This document shows, piece after piece, positions 54,855 to 64,000 of a DNA stretch of 64,000 nt. Position numbers and translations under genes: made by a program. How positions within the stretch are numbered: the first letter of the stretch is position 1; each line of letters opens with the position of its first letter. The DNA lies in contig JAOANR010000015.1 in the NCBI GenBank assembly GCA_030278955.1, positions 23,804,064 through 23,868,063 on the forward strand, read 5' to 3'. Source of the stretch: Hygrophila difformis. Lineage: Eukaryota; Streptophyta; Magnoliopsida; Lamiales; Acanthaceae. The notes under the pieces are model-generated. The model searched no databases and was not told the origin of the DNA. It saw only the letters and a program-made list of their open reading frames with translations.

Positions 54855-55240
54855 ACCAAAACCATATTTTCCTTTTTCTTGTTCTTTCAGAGTTGAGAAT
54901 TATGCATCGTCATATGCATACACGGGAAGTTTTGGGATGATATATTATTTTGAATTTTTGTATTAAACTAGATCTTGCATGAACGGGCCTGTTTAACCCG
55001 TAATTCTGGCCGTGTTGGCTAAATTTAAATTCCGCTGCATTATACTTATGTAGATATTATTTTCCGCTGCAACTGTAATGATATTATTTTCAAATTATAT
55101 ATGAATGGGCTGTTTGAATATTTTAAATTCTGAAAAACCATAGCCTTGCATCTCTTTAGTAAGCTCGGAGAAACCGTGTCTTGCTAGGGAGGTGTGGCGG
55201 TGACATCCCGACCTGGGTGACCAAAAACCGGGGTGTTACA

Positions 55241-56277
55241 AAGTGGTATCAGAGCCCAGAATATTTTAAAGCTATTTATTTTAAAGAAAATATCTGATAC
55301 CAAAGTGGTATCAGAGCCCGGCTTATTTTTAAATTAGTATTTTTAAACCTATTATTATTATTATTATTATTAAACTATTATTTTTAAACCATTATTATTT
55401 TGTTATTATTGAAGCCAAATTATTATTTTGAAAGTGTCCTAGCCCAAATTATTTTTGAGCCCAAATGATAATTATTTTGACCCAATATAGAGGTCCAAGA
55501 ATTTTAACTATTATTTTTAAATTTTTTAAAGCATTATTTCCATGGAAATGAATTTCTATTTTAAAACCCATGGAAAAAAAATATATAGTGCATGAATTAT
55601 TTTTGGGGGGAAATCATCATCTGCATGTGCATACCACATTTTTTTCTATACCTTAGAGAACCTAGAAGCGATATGTTCTAACTTAGATCTTTTGCTTGCA
55701 CTAGATCACTTAGACGCTTGACATCGAATTAGAAACGCTCACTAGAGACTGATCTTGCCGTAGTTCTAGATCTCATTCATCTATGCGCTCGCCTAAGCAT
55801 AACAAATCTCGGCCTTAGCCATTCCTATCCTAGTACGAATTGGAAAACTTCCTTATGTGGAGACAATAAAAAACAAGTTTTTATTAAAACACTCTCTATT
55901 CCAAAAAAAAATTTATTGGATTCCCAAACAACAAATCCATTTCAAACGCACTGCTCATTAAAACCTTGACCCGAACCTTCTTGAGAATAATAAGTAGGCA
56001 GTTATGAGGACATAACTGAAGTCCTAAGGGGGAGAGGATGTAATACCCCGTAAGATAGACATTTATTTTTGACAATATGTATTCCGGATAAATAAATAAA
56101 CAAATTCAAGTTGTTTTGAACTACGTTATGGCTTGATCCCTTCACAGGGTACGTAGGCAGCTTAGAAGTTTTAATTCTAAGTTCAGTCACAAAATAATAA
56201 AACAAACAAAAGACCTTAGCAAGAGAAAAGCCGAAACACAACTTCGAGGACGAAGTTGATTCTTAAGGAGGGTAGAC
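55241..56277 (+). other. Element G interior: primer site, leader, two purine tracts, no gene
   Basis: Primer site TGGTATCAGAGC at 55244-55255. The leader matches that of B and E up to CTTTTGCTTGCACTAG, where the coiled-coil ORF should begin; that ORF is absent. Near the 3' end are the relic tract AAGGGGGAGAGGATGTAATACCCC (about 56026-56049), the CTACGT...ACGTAG block (56121-56156), the inverted repeat CAACTTCG/CGAAGTTG and the functional purine tract (56264-56277). Confidence 0.75.
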
Positions 56278-58800
56278 TGTAATACCCATGAAATCAGTAA
56301 GGCAACTTCGAGGACGAAGTTGATTCTTAAGGAGGGTAGACTGTAATACCCGTGAAATCAGTCACCCCTAAATAAATAAATAAACACATAAATAAATAAA
56401 TAAATAAATAAAATAAAAATAAAAATAATATAATTAAAATAATAATAATAATAATATAATTAAAATAATAATAATATTAGTAGTAATAATAATAACCACA
56501 ATAAAATAATATGTATATGGTAATCAAAACAAGATTTAGCCTATCTTTAGATATTGGCAAGATTTAGCATATCTTTAGATATTGGCAAGATTTAGCCTAT
56601 CTTTAATATATTGTTATAACCTTCAATGATAGCAAAATATTTGAAAATCAAATCTTGGATCCTAAGTCTCTAAATAAGCGCCCTTTACTTCTTTTTAAAT
56701 TTAATCTTTTTCATCTTCCTAATTTGCTATTCATATCAATTCTACATACACAAAAAAAAAATCTACGTACAAAAGAAAAAAAGAAAGCGAAGAAGAAAAA
56801 AAAAATACATCTTCCTCCACCTTTAAAATTCAAAGAAAACCCTAGATCTAGATCTTTGGAGACAAGAAGTTGAGAAGGAGGACGTTTTCCAGGCGAGTTC
56901 AAGAGTTCCCGGGTATAGGAGGACTGTGGAAAGGAGAAAGAAGGATCTCGGGAGACAAACGGTGAACGCAGAGGCCGTTGTCATCCAAATCGACAAGCCG
57001 GAACGTCCATAGATCGGTAAGTTAACGCTTACTTTGGTTTTGGGTTGTTAAAAGATTCGAACATATAGATGTAATGGAACCCTATCTAAAATCTGTCTAC
57101 ACCGGCGCAACGTGTTTGTTGAATTTATTCGAACCCCTTAAAGCGTTCAAACGAGAAAACTTAAAACACGAAAAACATTTCTAAGACACTGATCTAGCTC
57201 CTGTAAAAATATCATAATTTTTCATCGTGTTTTGATATCCGAAACTGATCGTAAACGAGCCTGCTTTAGATTTAGATCTTGAAACGATGAAAGATTCTTT
57301 ATTCGAACTTGTTGGTGATTTCTACCTTAGATCTAGACCGATCTAGGCTTGGCGTTGAACATAAGAGTTGTAGATCTATACGTTATGAATACCTCCGTGA
57401 AATTTCAGAATTTTTCGTGATGATTTGATATAAGAAATCCACCCCAAACCGAACTGGTTTAAAATCGGATCTTGAAAACTGGACAGAACATAGATTTGAA
57501 CTTGTTGACGTTTTTGACTAGGGTTCTAGGCCGAATTAGATCTTTAGCCGAACATGAAAGTTGTAGATAATTGTCTTAAGATGACCTCTGTAAAATTTCA
57601 TCAAATTTAGAGTTGAATTGCTATGGTATAATTCGAAATCTTTAAACTGAGTTATATGAAATTCGGACAGAACAGTACTTCTGTGAAAATTAGTGTTTTT
57701 GACCTATTTCGGTATCTCGGATCGAAAAAGTTAAAACACGAAAGTTGTAGATCTCGACGTTTTGGAGTCAGTCGTGAAATTTCGGAATTTTCGAAATTAA
57801 ATCTGATTTTAGACGAATTTTAGAGTAAACTGTGGTTGACCGAGTCAAAACTTGAAATCTTGTTGAAACGGTGAAATTAACCTTTGAGGTTGAAACGGAT
57901 AGAAATACTTTGACATACGATACATGAAACGAGAAGATTAAAATATTGCGGGTTATGACTAAGCTAGATACTGTCAATGTTCTCTGCGGCTTGGGACATA
58001 AGAGCCCAAGTGTATGTCTAGGTTGACGTAAGAGCCCTAGCGAAACAGTGATCGTATGTCTAGCGGACGGATTAACTCTAACTAAAAGATCTGGATCGAC
58101 CATGATACCTGTGGACATAAGAGCCCAGGCGTAAGGCTGGCGGACATAAGAGCCCTAGCGGTGGTGATCTGTAAAAGATATGAAACGAGGAGTTGCGAGA
58201 ATTCCAAATTAAATCTGTATTAAATTGTGCTGTTAAATTTATGGCAACTTATTTAATTACGTTGTAAGCTATATTGATGACCTTATGAATCCATGTCTTC
58301 TAAATTATGCGATTACATGAATTGTTAAATTATGCACATGTTTTCATTAAATTTAATAAAGGCTTTGAAACCTCATAATCTTGTATGTGTTAACTTACTC
58401 AGCACGTAGTGCTGACCAAAACCATATTTTCCTTTTTCTTGTTCTTTCAGAGTTGAGAATTATGCATCGTCATATGCATACACGGGAAGTTTTGGGATGA
58501 TATATTATTTTGAATTTTTGTATTAGACTAGATCTTGCATGAACGAGCCTGTTTAACCCGTAATTCTGGCCGTGTTGGCTAAATTTAAATTCCGCTGCAT
58601 TATACTTATGTAGATATTATTTTCCGCTGCAACTGTAATGATATTATTTTCAAATTATATATGAATGGGCTGTTTGAATATTTTAAATTCTGAAAAACCA
58701 TAGCCTTGCATCTCTTTAGTAAGCTCGGAGAAACCGTGTCTTTCTAGGGAGGTGTGGCGGTGACATCCCGACCTGGGTGACCAAAAACCGGGGTGTTACA
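56278..58800 (+). repeat. Element G 3' LTR
   Basis: 2,523 bp, carrying the same 64-bp start extension, intron, hairpin array (57990-58159) and stem-loop (58400-58414) as the 5' LTR. Confidence 0.9.
57017..58450 (+). other. Predicted leader intron in G 3' LTR
   Basis: Same donor and acceptor as the 5' copy, 1,434 nt. Confidence 0.5.
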
Positions 58801-58936
58801 CAATATCTGAGATGTTTTAAAATCTTTTAAGTACCCATAAGCCTTGCATCTCTTTAGCGGACCCGAAATGTCGTGTCTTGCTAGGGAGGTGTGGCGGTGG
58901 CATCCCGGCCTGGGTTACCAAATCCGAAGTGTTACA

Positions 58937-58950
58937 AGTTGGTACCCGGA
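58937..58950 (+). promoter_or_regulatory. Element F primer binding site, damaged
   Basis: AGTTGGTACCCGG where relatives have AGTTGGTATCAGAGCCCGG. The six-base loss removes half of the Met-tRNA complement. Confidence 0.6.
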
Positions 58951-59315
58951 ATATTTTTAAAAGTACTATTATTATTATTTTTAAACCATTATTTTAAACT
59001 AGTATTATTTTTAATCCATTACTTCTAAATCCATTATTAGTTTAAACTATTATACTAAGCCGAAAATTTTTTTTAGCCCAATATTATTAAGCCCAAGATT
59101 TATTAAAAGTTTGGCCCAATATAGAGGCCCAACTTTTTAAGCATTATTATCCATGAAGTAATTTTTTTTTTTAAAAACACATGGATAAATAATTTTTTTT
59201 TTTGGGGGGGGGGGGGGGGGGATTGCATATGCATATACATGTAGATTTAAATTCATGTACATCCTAATCTTGCTTGAAATATGTTCTAACTCTAACCTCC
59301 CTTGTTGACAATTAG

Positions 59316-59701
59316 ATGGCCGAACCAAACGCAAACATGATCAATCTGATGCTGAAACTAATGAATGCCTACCTCGAATCGCAACAACATATCAATCATT
59401 TCAAGACTCAAGTAGGACAATTAGAGGGTAACATGGCCCATCTGGGCATCTTAGGGAAGCTGACCATCATGATATAACCCAACTCAAGGCCCAAGTCGCC
59501 GAACTCCAAACCCAAGTGGTTGCACTTCAAAACAAGAATAACGAACTAGAGATGCAAGTGGGGCACTTGGGGATGGAACTAACCAACCTAGCTGATGATG
59601 TATTTCCTCAAAGCCCTAAGCCCGTTGGGACATCCAGCCCGATCAATGTGTCCAGCGACGAGGACGATCCTATCGAGGATGCACTGACCTATTCCCTCTA
59701 G
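59316..59701 (+). pseudogene. Extra coiled-coil ORF, frameshifted (element F)
   Basis: Starts MAEPNANMINLMLKLMNAYL at 59316, like the D homologue. A one-base loss near 59445 (GGGCATCTTAGG against GGGTCACCTTAGG in D) shifts the frame. The remainder (QVGHLGMELTNLADDV, then VSSDEDDPIEDALTYSL) continues to the stop at 59701. Position, coil and acidic tail match those in B, D and E. Confidence 0.7.
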
Positions 59702-60245
59702 ACTTAGGGATATACATTGATGCACTATTATTTATATTTCTTTCTTTAAAACTATTGTCAGCACTACTATTTTTCGTTTCCATTGCTCGTAACTAAATAA
59801 AGTTTTCCATCGAACAATAAAACTATAAGCACTTATTTAAATTATCCCTTACATTTTACTACATTATTTATTTTTTTTCCTCAATCACCTTGAAGAGACT
59901 CAACCAAACGAATAAGATACATGTATTAATAAATAAACAACATATACATATGTAATAAAGACAAGGGTACCTCCAACCCCAAACCCTGAAACCCTAGACC
60001 CTCGGGTCTGAAAAAAAAAAACCTGAACAGGTTACTACTGTTCACGAAAAAAAAAATGAAAACAAAACAACAAGTAGTAAACAACTCTCAACAATAACAA
60101 ATAGTACACTAAACTCCAAACAATCTCTACTAACAGGTTTCAATGGACTGATACCTGTTAATACCATTCTTTGTATAGTAAATCACTTTACAATCATTAC
60201 TTAATAATTCTCCAAGGAAATCTAACCTCATGTGCTTGTAACAGA
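59702..60245 (+). other. Spacer between coiled-coil ORF and gag in F
   Basis: AT-rich, no frame of interest. It ends in a pyrimidine/CAG context just before the gag ATG (TTGTAACAGAATGG), which could allow a spliced gag message. Confidence 0.35.
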
Positions 60246-61500
60246 ATGGCACCAAGAGGCAGACCCCGTAACGAGTCCGTCTCACCCAACACCAATGAGG
60301 CCCCAAGACAACACGACTTGCCAAATCCAAATGAGGGTGTTCACTCTCAGGAAGAGCCAGCAGACCCTATGCCAAACAACATGGGCGATTGCCTACGCAC
60401 TCTAAAGGAGGTTCTCATTGCGTTAGGAAACGCACAGGTGAATCTGGGTCAAGCGGCTGCGGCACCTCCACCGCAGGCTCGCATTAATTACCTAGCCACG
60501 GTGAACCCATATCACCCGCCACACTACGTCGGCGAGGAAGACCCGGCTAAGCTTGAGGAGTGGTTAAGGACTTTTGACAAATTACTGAATGCGGTAAGAT
60601 GCCCGGAGGGAGAGAAGGTCCACGTGGCTTTGTACTATCTGGGAGGCAAGGCCGATGACTGGTGGTAAGCTACCCAGGGGAAACTCCACGAAGACGACGA
60701 ACCTTACTCATGGAATGAGTTTATGGAGTTACTCAGAGAGCGCTTCTACCCCCATGAGTGCTAAGGCAGCATTGTACGAAGAGTTTCTGTCCCTAAAGCA
60801 AGGGGAAAAATTTGTTCAAGAATATTATGCTCGGTTTAAGGAGTTGGCGAGGTTCGCACCTAGGGTGGTACTTACGGATGAGGAGAAGGCGCAGAAACTC
60901 GAAATGGGACTGAATTTGTCAATTCGGGAAGTGATCACCGGAGTTAGCTATCCGGACCTGCAAGCTATCTACGACCGTGCGGTAGCAGTCGCACGAGTAC
61001 AACAACTAAAGAGGAAGGCTGTTGGGGAATCCAGCCGAGGGTCACAAGGACCGGACAAAAGGAACCGAGACAACAGAACTGGCAGCGCTACTGGTGGGGA
61101 CCACTTTCGGGAAGGCCCGAACAGGAATTTTCAAAACAACAGTGGTCGGAACTTCAACCCAAGGAGAACGAGTGACACCGTATCCGAGGTGTGGCAAGAC
61201 ACATCTAGTGAGGAGATGCCCTCAGATGGGCGAATGTTTCCGGTGCGGCCGTGTTGGCCATCGGAGGGAGGAATGTCGAACCCGACTCGAGAACATCACG
61301 AAAAGAGAAGATTTGGTCACTGGACCAGATAGACCGTTCAACCAAGGGGGTAGGAACGACAACAATCAGCGATATCGACCCCATCAGAATCCGAACCAGC
61401 GCCCACCAAATCAAAATCAAAACCAGCGCCCACCGAATCAGTAACAAAATCCAAATCCGAATCAAAACCAGCCGGCCAATCAAGGGAGGCCGATGGGAAG
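60246..61500 (+). pseudogene. Element F gag
   Basis: Starts MAPRGRPRNESVSPN at 60246. Capsid: PHYVGEEDPAKLEEWLRTFDK, VALYYLGGKADDWW. There a TAA stop (60666-60668) sits where CAA is expected. A frameshift near 60745 follows, then YEEFLSLKQGEKFVQEYY, RFKELARFAPRV and PDLQAIYDRAVAVARVQQLK. Another shift near 61140-61160 leads to the zinc knuckle (CFRCGRVGHRREEC). The Asn/Gln/Pro-rich end is broken by TAA at 61442-61444. It belongs to the same family as B gag. Confidence 0.85.
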
Positions 61501-62720
61501 GTTGAACGTGGTCAACCAGGCTGATATACCCGCACAGGGTGATGTGATGGCAGGTACATTTCATGTCTTAAGCACTCCACTAAGAGTTTTATTTGATTCC
61601 GGAGCTAGTTGTTCGATTCTATCTTTGAGAGTTATATCTGAACTAGATCTACCTAAGTGCGAGATGATTAGCTTAGGGATTCAACTGCCTTCTGGAGAAG
61701 TAGTAGCATGCTCTAAGCGTTACAACGGAATTCCTATAGTGATCAAGAACGTAGAATTCTTCGCGAACTTGGTAGAGTTTAACGTTAGAGACTTTGACGT
61801 CATACTAGGGATGGATTGGTTAACCCGATATAAGGTCGTGATCGAATGCGAAAAGCAAAAGATCACGTTGTCAAAGAGTAGAGGGAAGAGAGTCATCTTT
61901 TACTCTCAGCCCCCTAAGAAGCCTAACCGGATAGTTAATGCTCTCAAGTTATGTAGCTTAATGCGTAAAGGTTACGTGTTATATGCATGCTACATTCATA
62001 ACCTTGAGGCTGAAGGAGTCAAAGTAGACAACATTCCGGTGGTGAGAGAATACCCGTATGTGTTTCCTGAGGATGTTCCCGGCATGCCACCTGAGAGAGA
62101 TCTTGAATTCACCATAGATCTCATCCCGGGAACGGAACCCGTCTCAAAAGCTCCTTACCGCATGGCGCCACTGGAAATGAAGGAACTAAAGGAACAACTC
62201 GAGGAGTTGTTGGAGAAAGGATACATAAGGCCGAGCACGTCCCTATGGGGAGCACCGGTCTTATTCGTTAAGAAGAAAGATGGAGGTTTAGGACTATGCA
62301 TTGATTATAGAGGGCTTAATCAAGTCACCATCAAGAACAAGTACCCGTTGCCCAGGATCGAGGATTTATTCGACCAGCTGAAGGGAGCCTCAGTATTCTC
62401 AAAGATCGACCTGCAATCTGGATATCACCAGTTGAGGATCGCCGAGAAGGAGATTCCAAAGACGGCGTTCAGAACTCGCTACGGACACTACGAGTTCACG
62501 GTGCTATCATTCGGGCTAACGAATGCCCCAACAATGTTCATGAACCTCATGAACAACGTATTTCGAGAACTACTAGATCAATGCGTAGTGGTGTTCATAG
62601 ATGACATCCCGATCTACTCATAAAGCGAGAAAGAACATTCCGAGCACTTGCACAAAGTGTTGGGGATCTTGCGAGTAAATCAACTGTATGGTAAGCTGTC
62701 CAAATGCAACTTTGAGTTAA
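61493..62720 (+). pseudogene. Element F protease and reverse transcriptase
   Basis: One open frame to 62623. Protease: [13 protein letters not shown] (catalytic Asp), then [100 protein letters not shown] and the catalytic [11 protein letters not shown]. The last has Pro where Leu is usual. After YS a TAA stop interrupts, and a frameshift near 62740 precedes [10 protein letters not shown]. Processing and cDNA synthesis are the inferred roles. Confidence 0.9.
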
Positions 62721-62724
62721 AAGA

Positions 62725-63552
62725 GTGGCATTTCTTGGGCATATAGTATCCGCCAACGGAGTGACAATAGATCCGGCAAAGATCTCGGCAGTGACCGAGT
62801 GGGTACCGCCGAAGAATCCAACAGAGATAAGGAGTTTCCTTGGACTGGCAGGATACTATAGGCGATTCGTGAAGGACTTCTCGAGAATCGCACGACCCTT
62901 AACTCAAATGCTGAAGAAAGGAGCAAAGTACGAATGGACGAGTGAGTGTGAATCTGCGTTTCAAGATCTGAAGAAACGACTTACCACAGCGCCAGTATTG
63001 GCGTTACCATCGGAGAATGGTGACTTCGAGGTATACAGCGACGCTTCGAAAGAAGGATTGGGGTGCGTTCTGATGCAAGATCAAAGGGTTATAGCATACG
63101 CATCGCGTCAACTAAAATCACACGAGGAGAACTACCTGACACACGACTTAGAACTGGCCGCAGTCGTGTTCGCCTTAAAGATATGGAGACATTATCTCTA
63201 TGGGCAAAAGTGTCGGATGTTCACCGACCATAAGAGCCTCAAGTATATATTCACGCAAAAAGAGCTGAATCTGAGGCAAAGAAGATGGTTGGAGCTGATC
63301 AAGGATTATGACCTAGAGATCACTTATCACGAAGGAAAAGCCAACGTCGTAGCTGATGCCTTAAGTCGAAAGACTCAACACGTGGCGAATTCACTCGTGA
63401 TACCGGCCAAGTTGTACAGAGACGTGGCGAAATTGAGTCTAGAGTTGGTGCATTCTGGCACAGTAAACGAAGTCGTCAACGCGATGGTAATGGGACCTAC
63501 CATATTCGTTGAAATACGACTCGCCCAACCGGGTGACGAGAAGTTGGAGTAA
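62725..63552 (+). pseudogene. Element F RT thumb and RNase H
   Basis: [32 protein letters not shown], then RNase [49 protein letters not shown]. All catalytic acids are readable. Ends at a TAA (63550-63552) within the connection to integrase; the frame continues in the same phase after it. Confidence 0.9.
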
Positions 63553-64000
63553 ATTAGGAAGAGCATTGCCGAAGGAAAAGCAATGGATTTCAAAATTCAT
63601 GAGGATGGAAGCATCCGCTTCAAGGGAAGGTGGTGCATACCACGAAAATGCGTTGACCTGAAGCAAAAAGTGATGGAGGAAGGCCATAATACCCCCTACT
63701 CAGTTCATCCCGGGGGCGACAAGCTGTACAAAGACATAAAGAAGAACTATTAGTGGCCGAACATGAAAAGAGAAGTAGCCGAGTTTGTGGCGAGATGCCT
63801 CACCTGCCAGAGGATTAAGGCAGTACGCCAAAAACCCCTATGTCTAATGCAACCATTGGAAATCCCGAATTGGAAATGGGATAGCATTTCAATGGATTTC
63901 ATTTCGGGGTTACCGCGGTCACAAAAAGGGATGAATAAAATCTGGGTGATCATAGATAGGTTGACGAAAGCTGCCATCTTTATCTCAATGAAGGACGCTT
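63553..64000 (+). pseudogene. Element F integrase, truncated by the window end
   Basis: Same phase as the preceding frame: [30 protein letters not shown], a TAG in place of Trp, WPNMKREVAEF, CLTCQRIKAVR (zinc finger) and WDSISMDFISGLPRS (first catalytic Asp). The sequence ends soon after DRLTKAAIFI. The rest of the core, the chromodomain and the 3' LTR lie outside. Confidence 0.9.

Larger units (their letters stand above)
53457..54890 (+). other. Predicted leader intron in G 5' LTR
   Basis: Donor GATCG|GTAAGT, acceptor TTGTTCTTTCAG|AGTTGA, 1,434 nt, branch-like TTAACTTAC just before the stem-loop. Confidence 0.55.
52719..55240 (+). repeat. Element G 5' LTR
   Basis: Begins TGTAATACCCATG. After 64 bp it restarts with TGTAATACCCGTG, because a purine-tract segment was incorporated into the LTR. 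It ends CCGGGGTGTTACA. TA-rich repeats (52800-52940) and a TATA-like CTCTAAATAAG (about 53110) precede the predicted exon. Confidence 0.9.
52719..58800 (+). mobile_element. LTR retrotransposon G: minimal non-autonomous element, very young
   Basis: 6,082 bp with LTRs of 2,522 and 2,523 bp and the duplication CAATA at 52714-52718 and 58801-58805. It sits inside the F LTR. By eye I count about six substitutions and one single-base indel between the LTRs. The 1.04-kb interior keeps the primer site, a leader, remnants of the pol 3' end and both purine tracts, but no gag, pol or coiled-coil ORF. It is a large-LTR, almost empty element mobilised in trans. Confidence 0.9.
39568..58936 (+). repeat. 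Element F 5' LTR, interrupted by E and G
   Basis: The LTR is in three pieces: 39568-41485, 52259-52718 and 58806-58936, about 2.5 kb in total. It starts TGTAATACACGGG and ends TCCGAAGTGTTACA, a mutated form of the usual GGGGTGTTACA. Order inside matches the D LTR: GC-rich part, donor TCT|GTAAGT at 40277, hairpin array, stem-loop CGGTATA TTTT TATACTG (52456-52473), acceptor CTTTTACAG|AGTATA at 52502. The 3' LTR lies beyond the window, so its target duplication cannot be checked. Confidence 0.8.

Noticed and set aside
59204..59221. Run of 18 G preceded by a T run
   Set aside because: Relatives have a short GGGGAAGGG or GGGGGG here. A slippage or sequencing artefact is more likely than a feature.

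Overview
The window is repeat-rich plant nuclear DNA. It holds nested LTR retrotransposons, one L1-type LINE, one hAT-type DNA transposon, MITEs, an endogenous pararetrovirus (Caulimoviridae) and the decayed exons of one host PPR gene. I recognise no bacterial, organellar or intact single-copy host gene. The pararetrovirus, long-LTR Ty3/gypsy chromoviruses of Tekay/Del type and a multi-exon PPR gene suggest a eudicot; the species cannot be named.

Layout. (1) 1-928: AT-rich, with a MITE fragment and a possible LINE tail. (2) 929-21517: a hAT element with an exact 8-bp target duplication (GGGATAGG), about 2 kb originally and swollen to 20.6 kb by insertions: a gag-only LTR element H (1628-5730, duplication CCGGG), a broken Tekay remnant A (about 6752-9853) and a complete but dead Tekay element B (9879-21033, duplication GTGTT). 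(3) 21526-24170: a copia relic and a five-exon PPR pseudogene on the minus strand, with MITEs reaching to 24731. (4) 25824-29717 and 39416-39567: a minus-strand pararetrovirus split by element D. (5) D, 29718-39410 (duplication ATAAC): a non-autonomous Tekay derivative. (6) 39568 to the window end: Tekay element F, plus strand. Its 5' LTR is itself split by E (41486-52253, duplication TGTGT, carrying a 5.7-kb LINE) and by G (52719-58800, duplication CAATA). F gag and pol run off the end of the window.

How the parts relate. B and F are the gag-pol (donor-type) forms. D, E and G share their LTR type, initiator-Met tRNA primer site and polypurine tracts but lack gag-pol, so they probably moved in trans. 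D and E keep a small coiled-coil ORF and carry, in antisense, a gene resembling the putative plant transposon protein family (Transposase_32). G has almost no coding content, yet its LTRs are nearly identical.

The most unusual signal is structural. All these LTRs appear to contain a leader intron of about 1.3-1.5 kb, with a GTAAGT-type donor and a pyrimidine-CAG acceptor. A stem-loop whose paired bases co-vary between families lies just before the acceptor. In D, F and G the intron also carries an array of short hairpins, with conserved loops and stems that change in compensating pairs.
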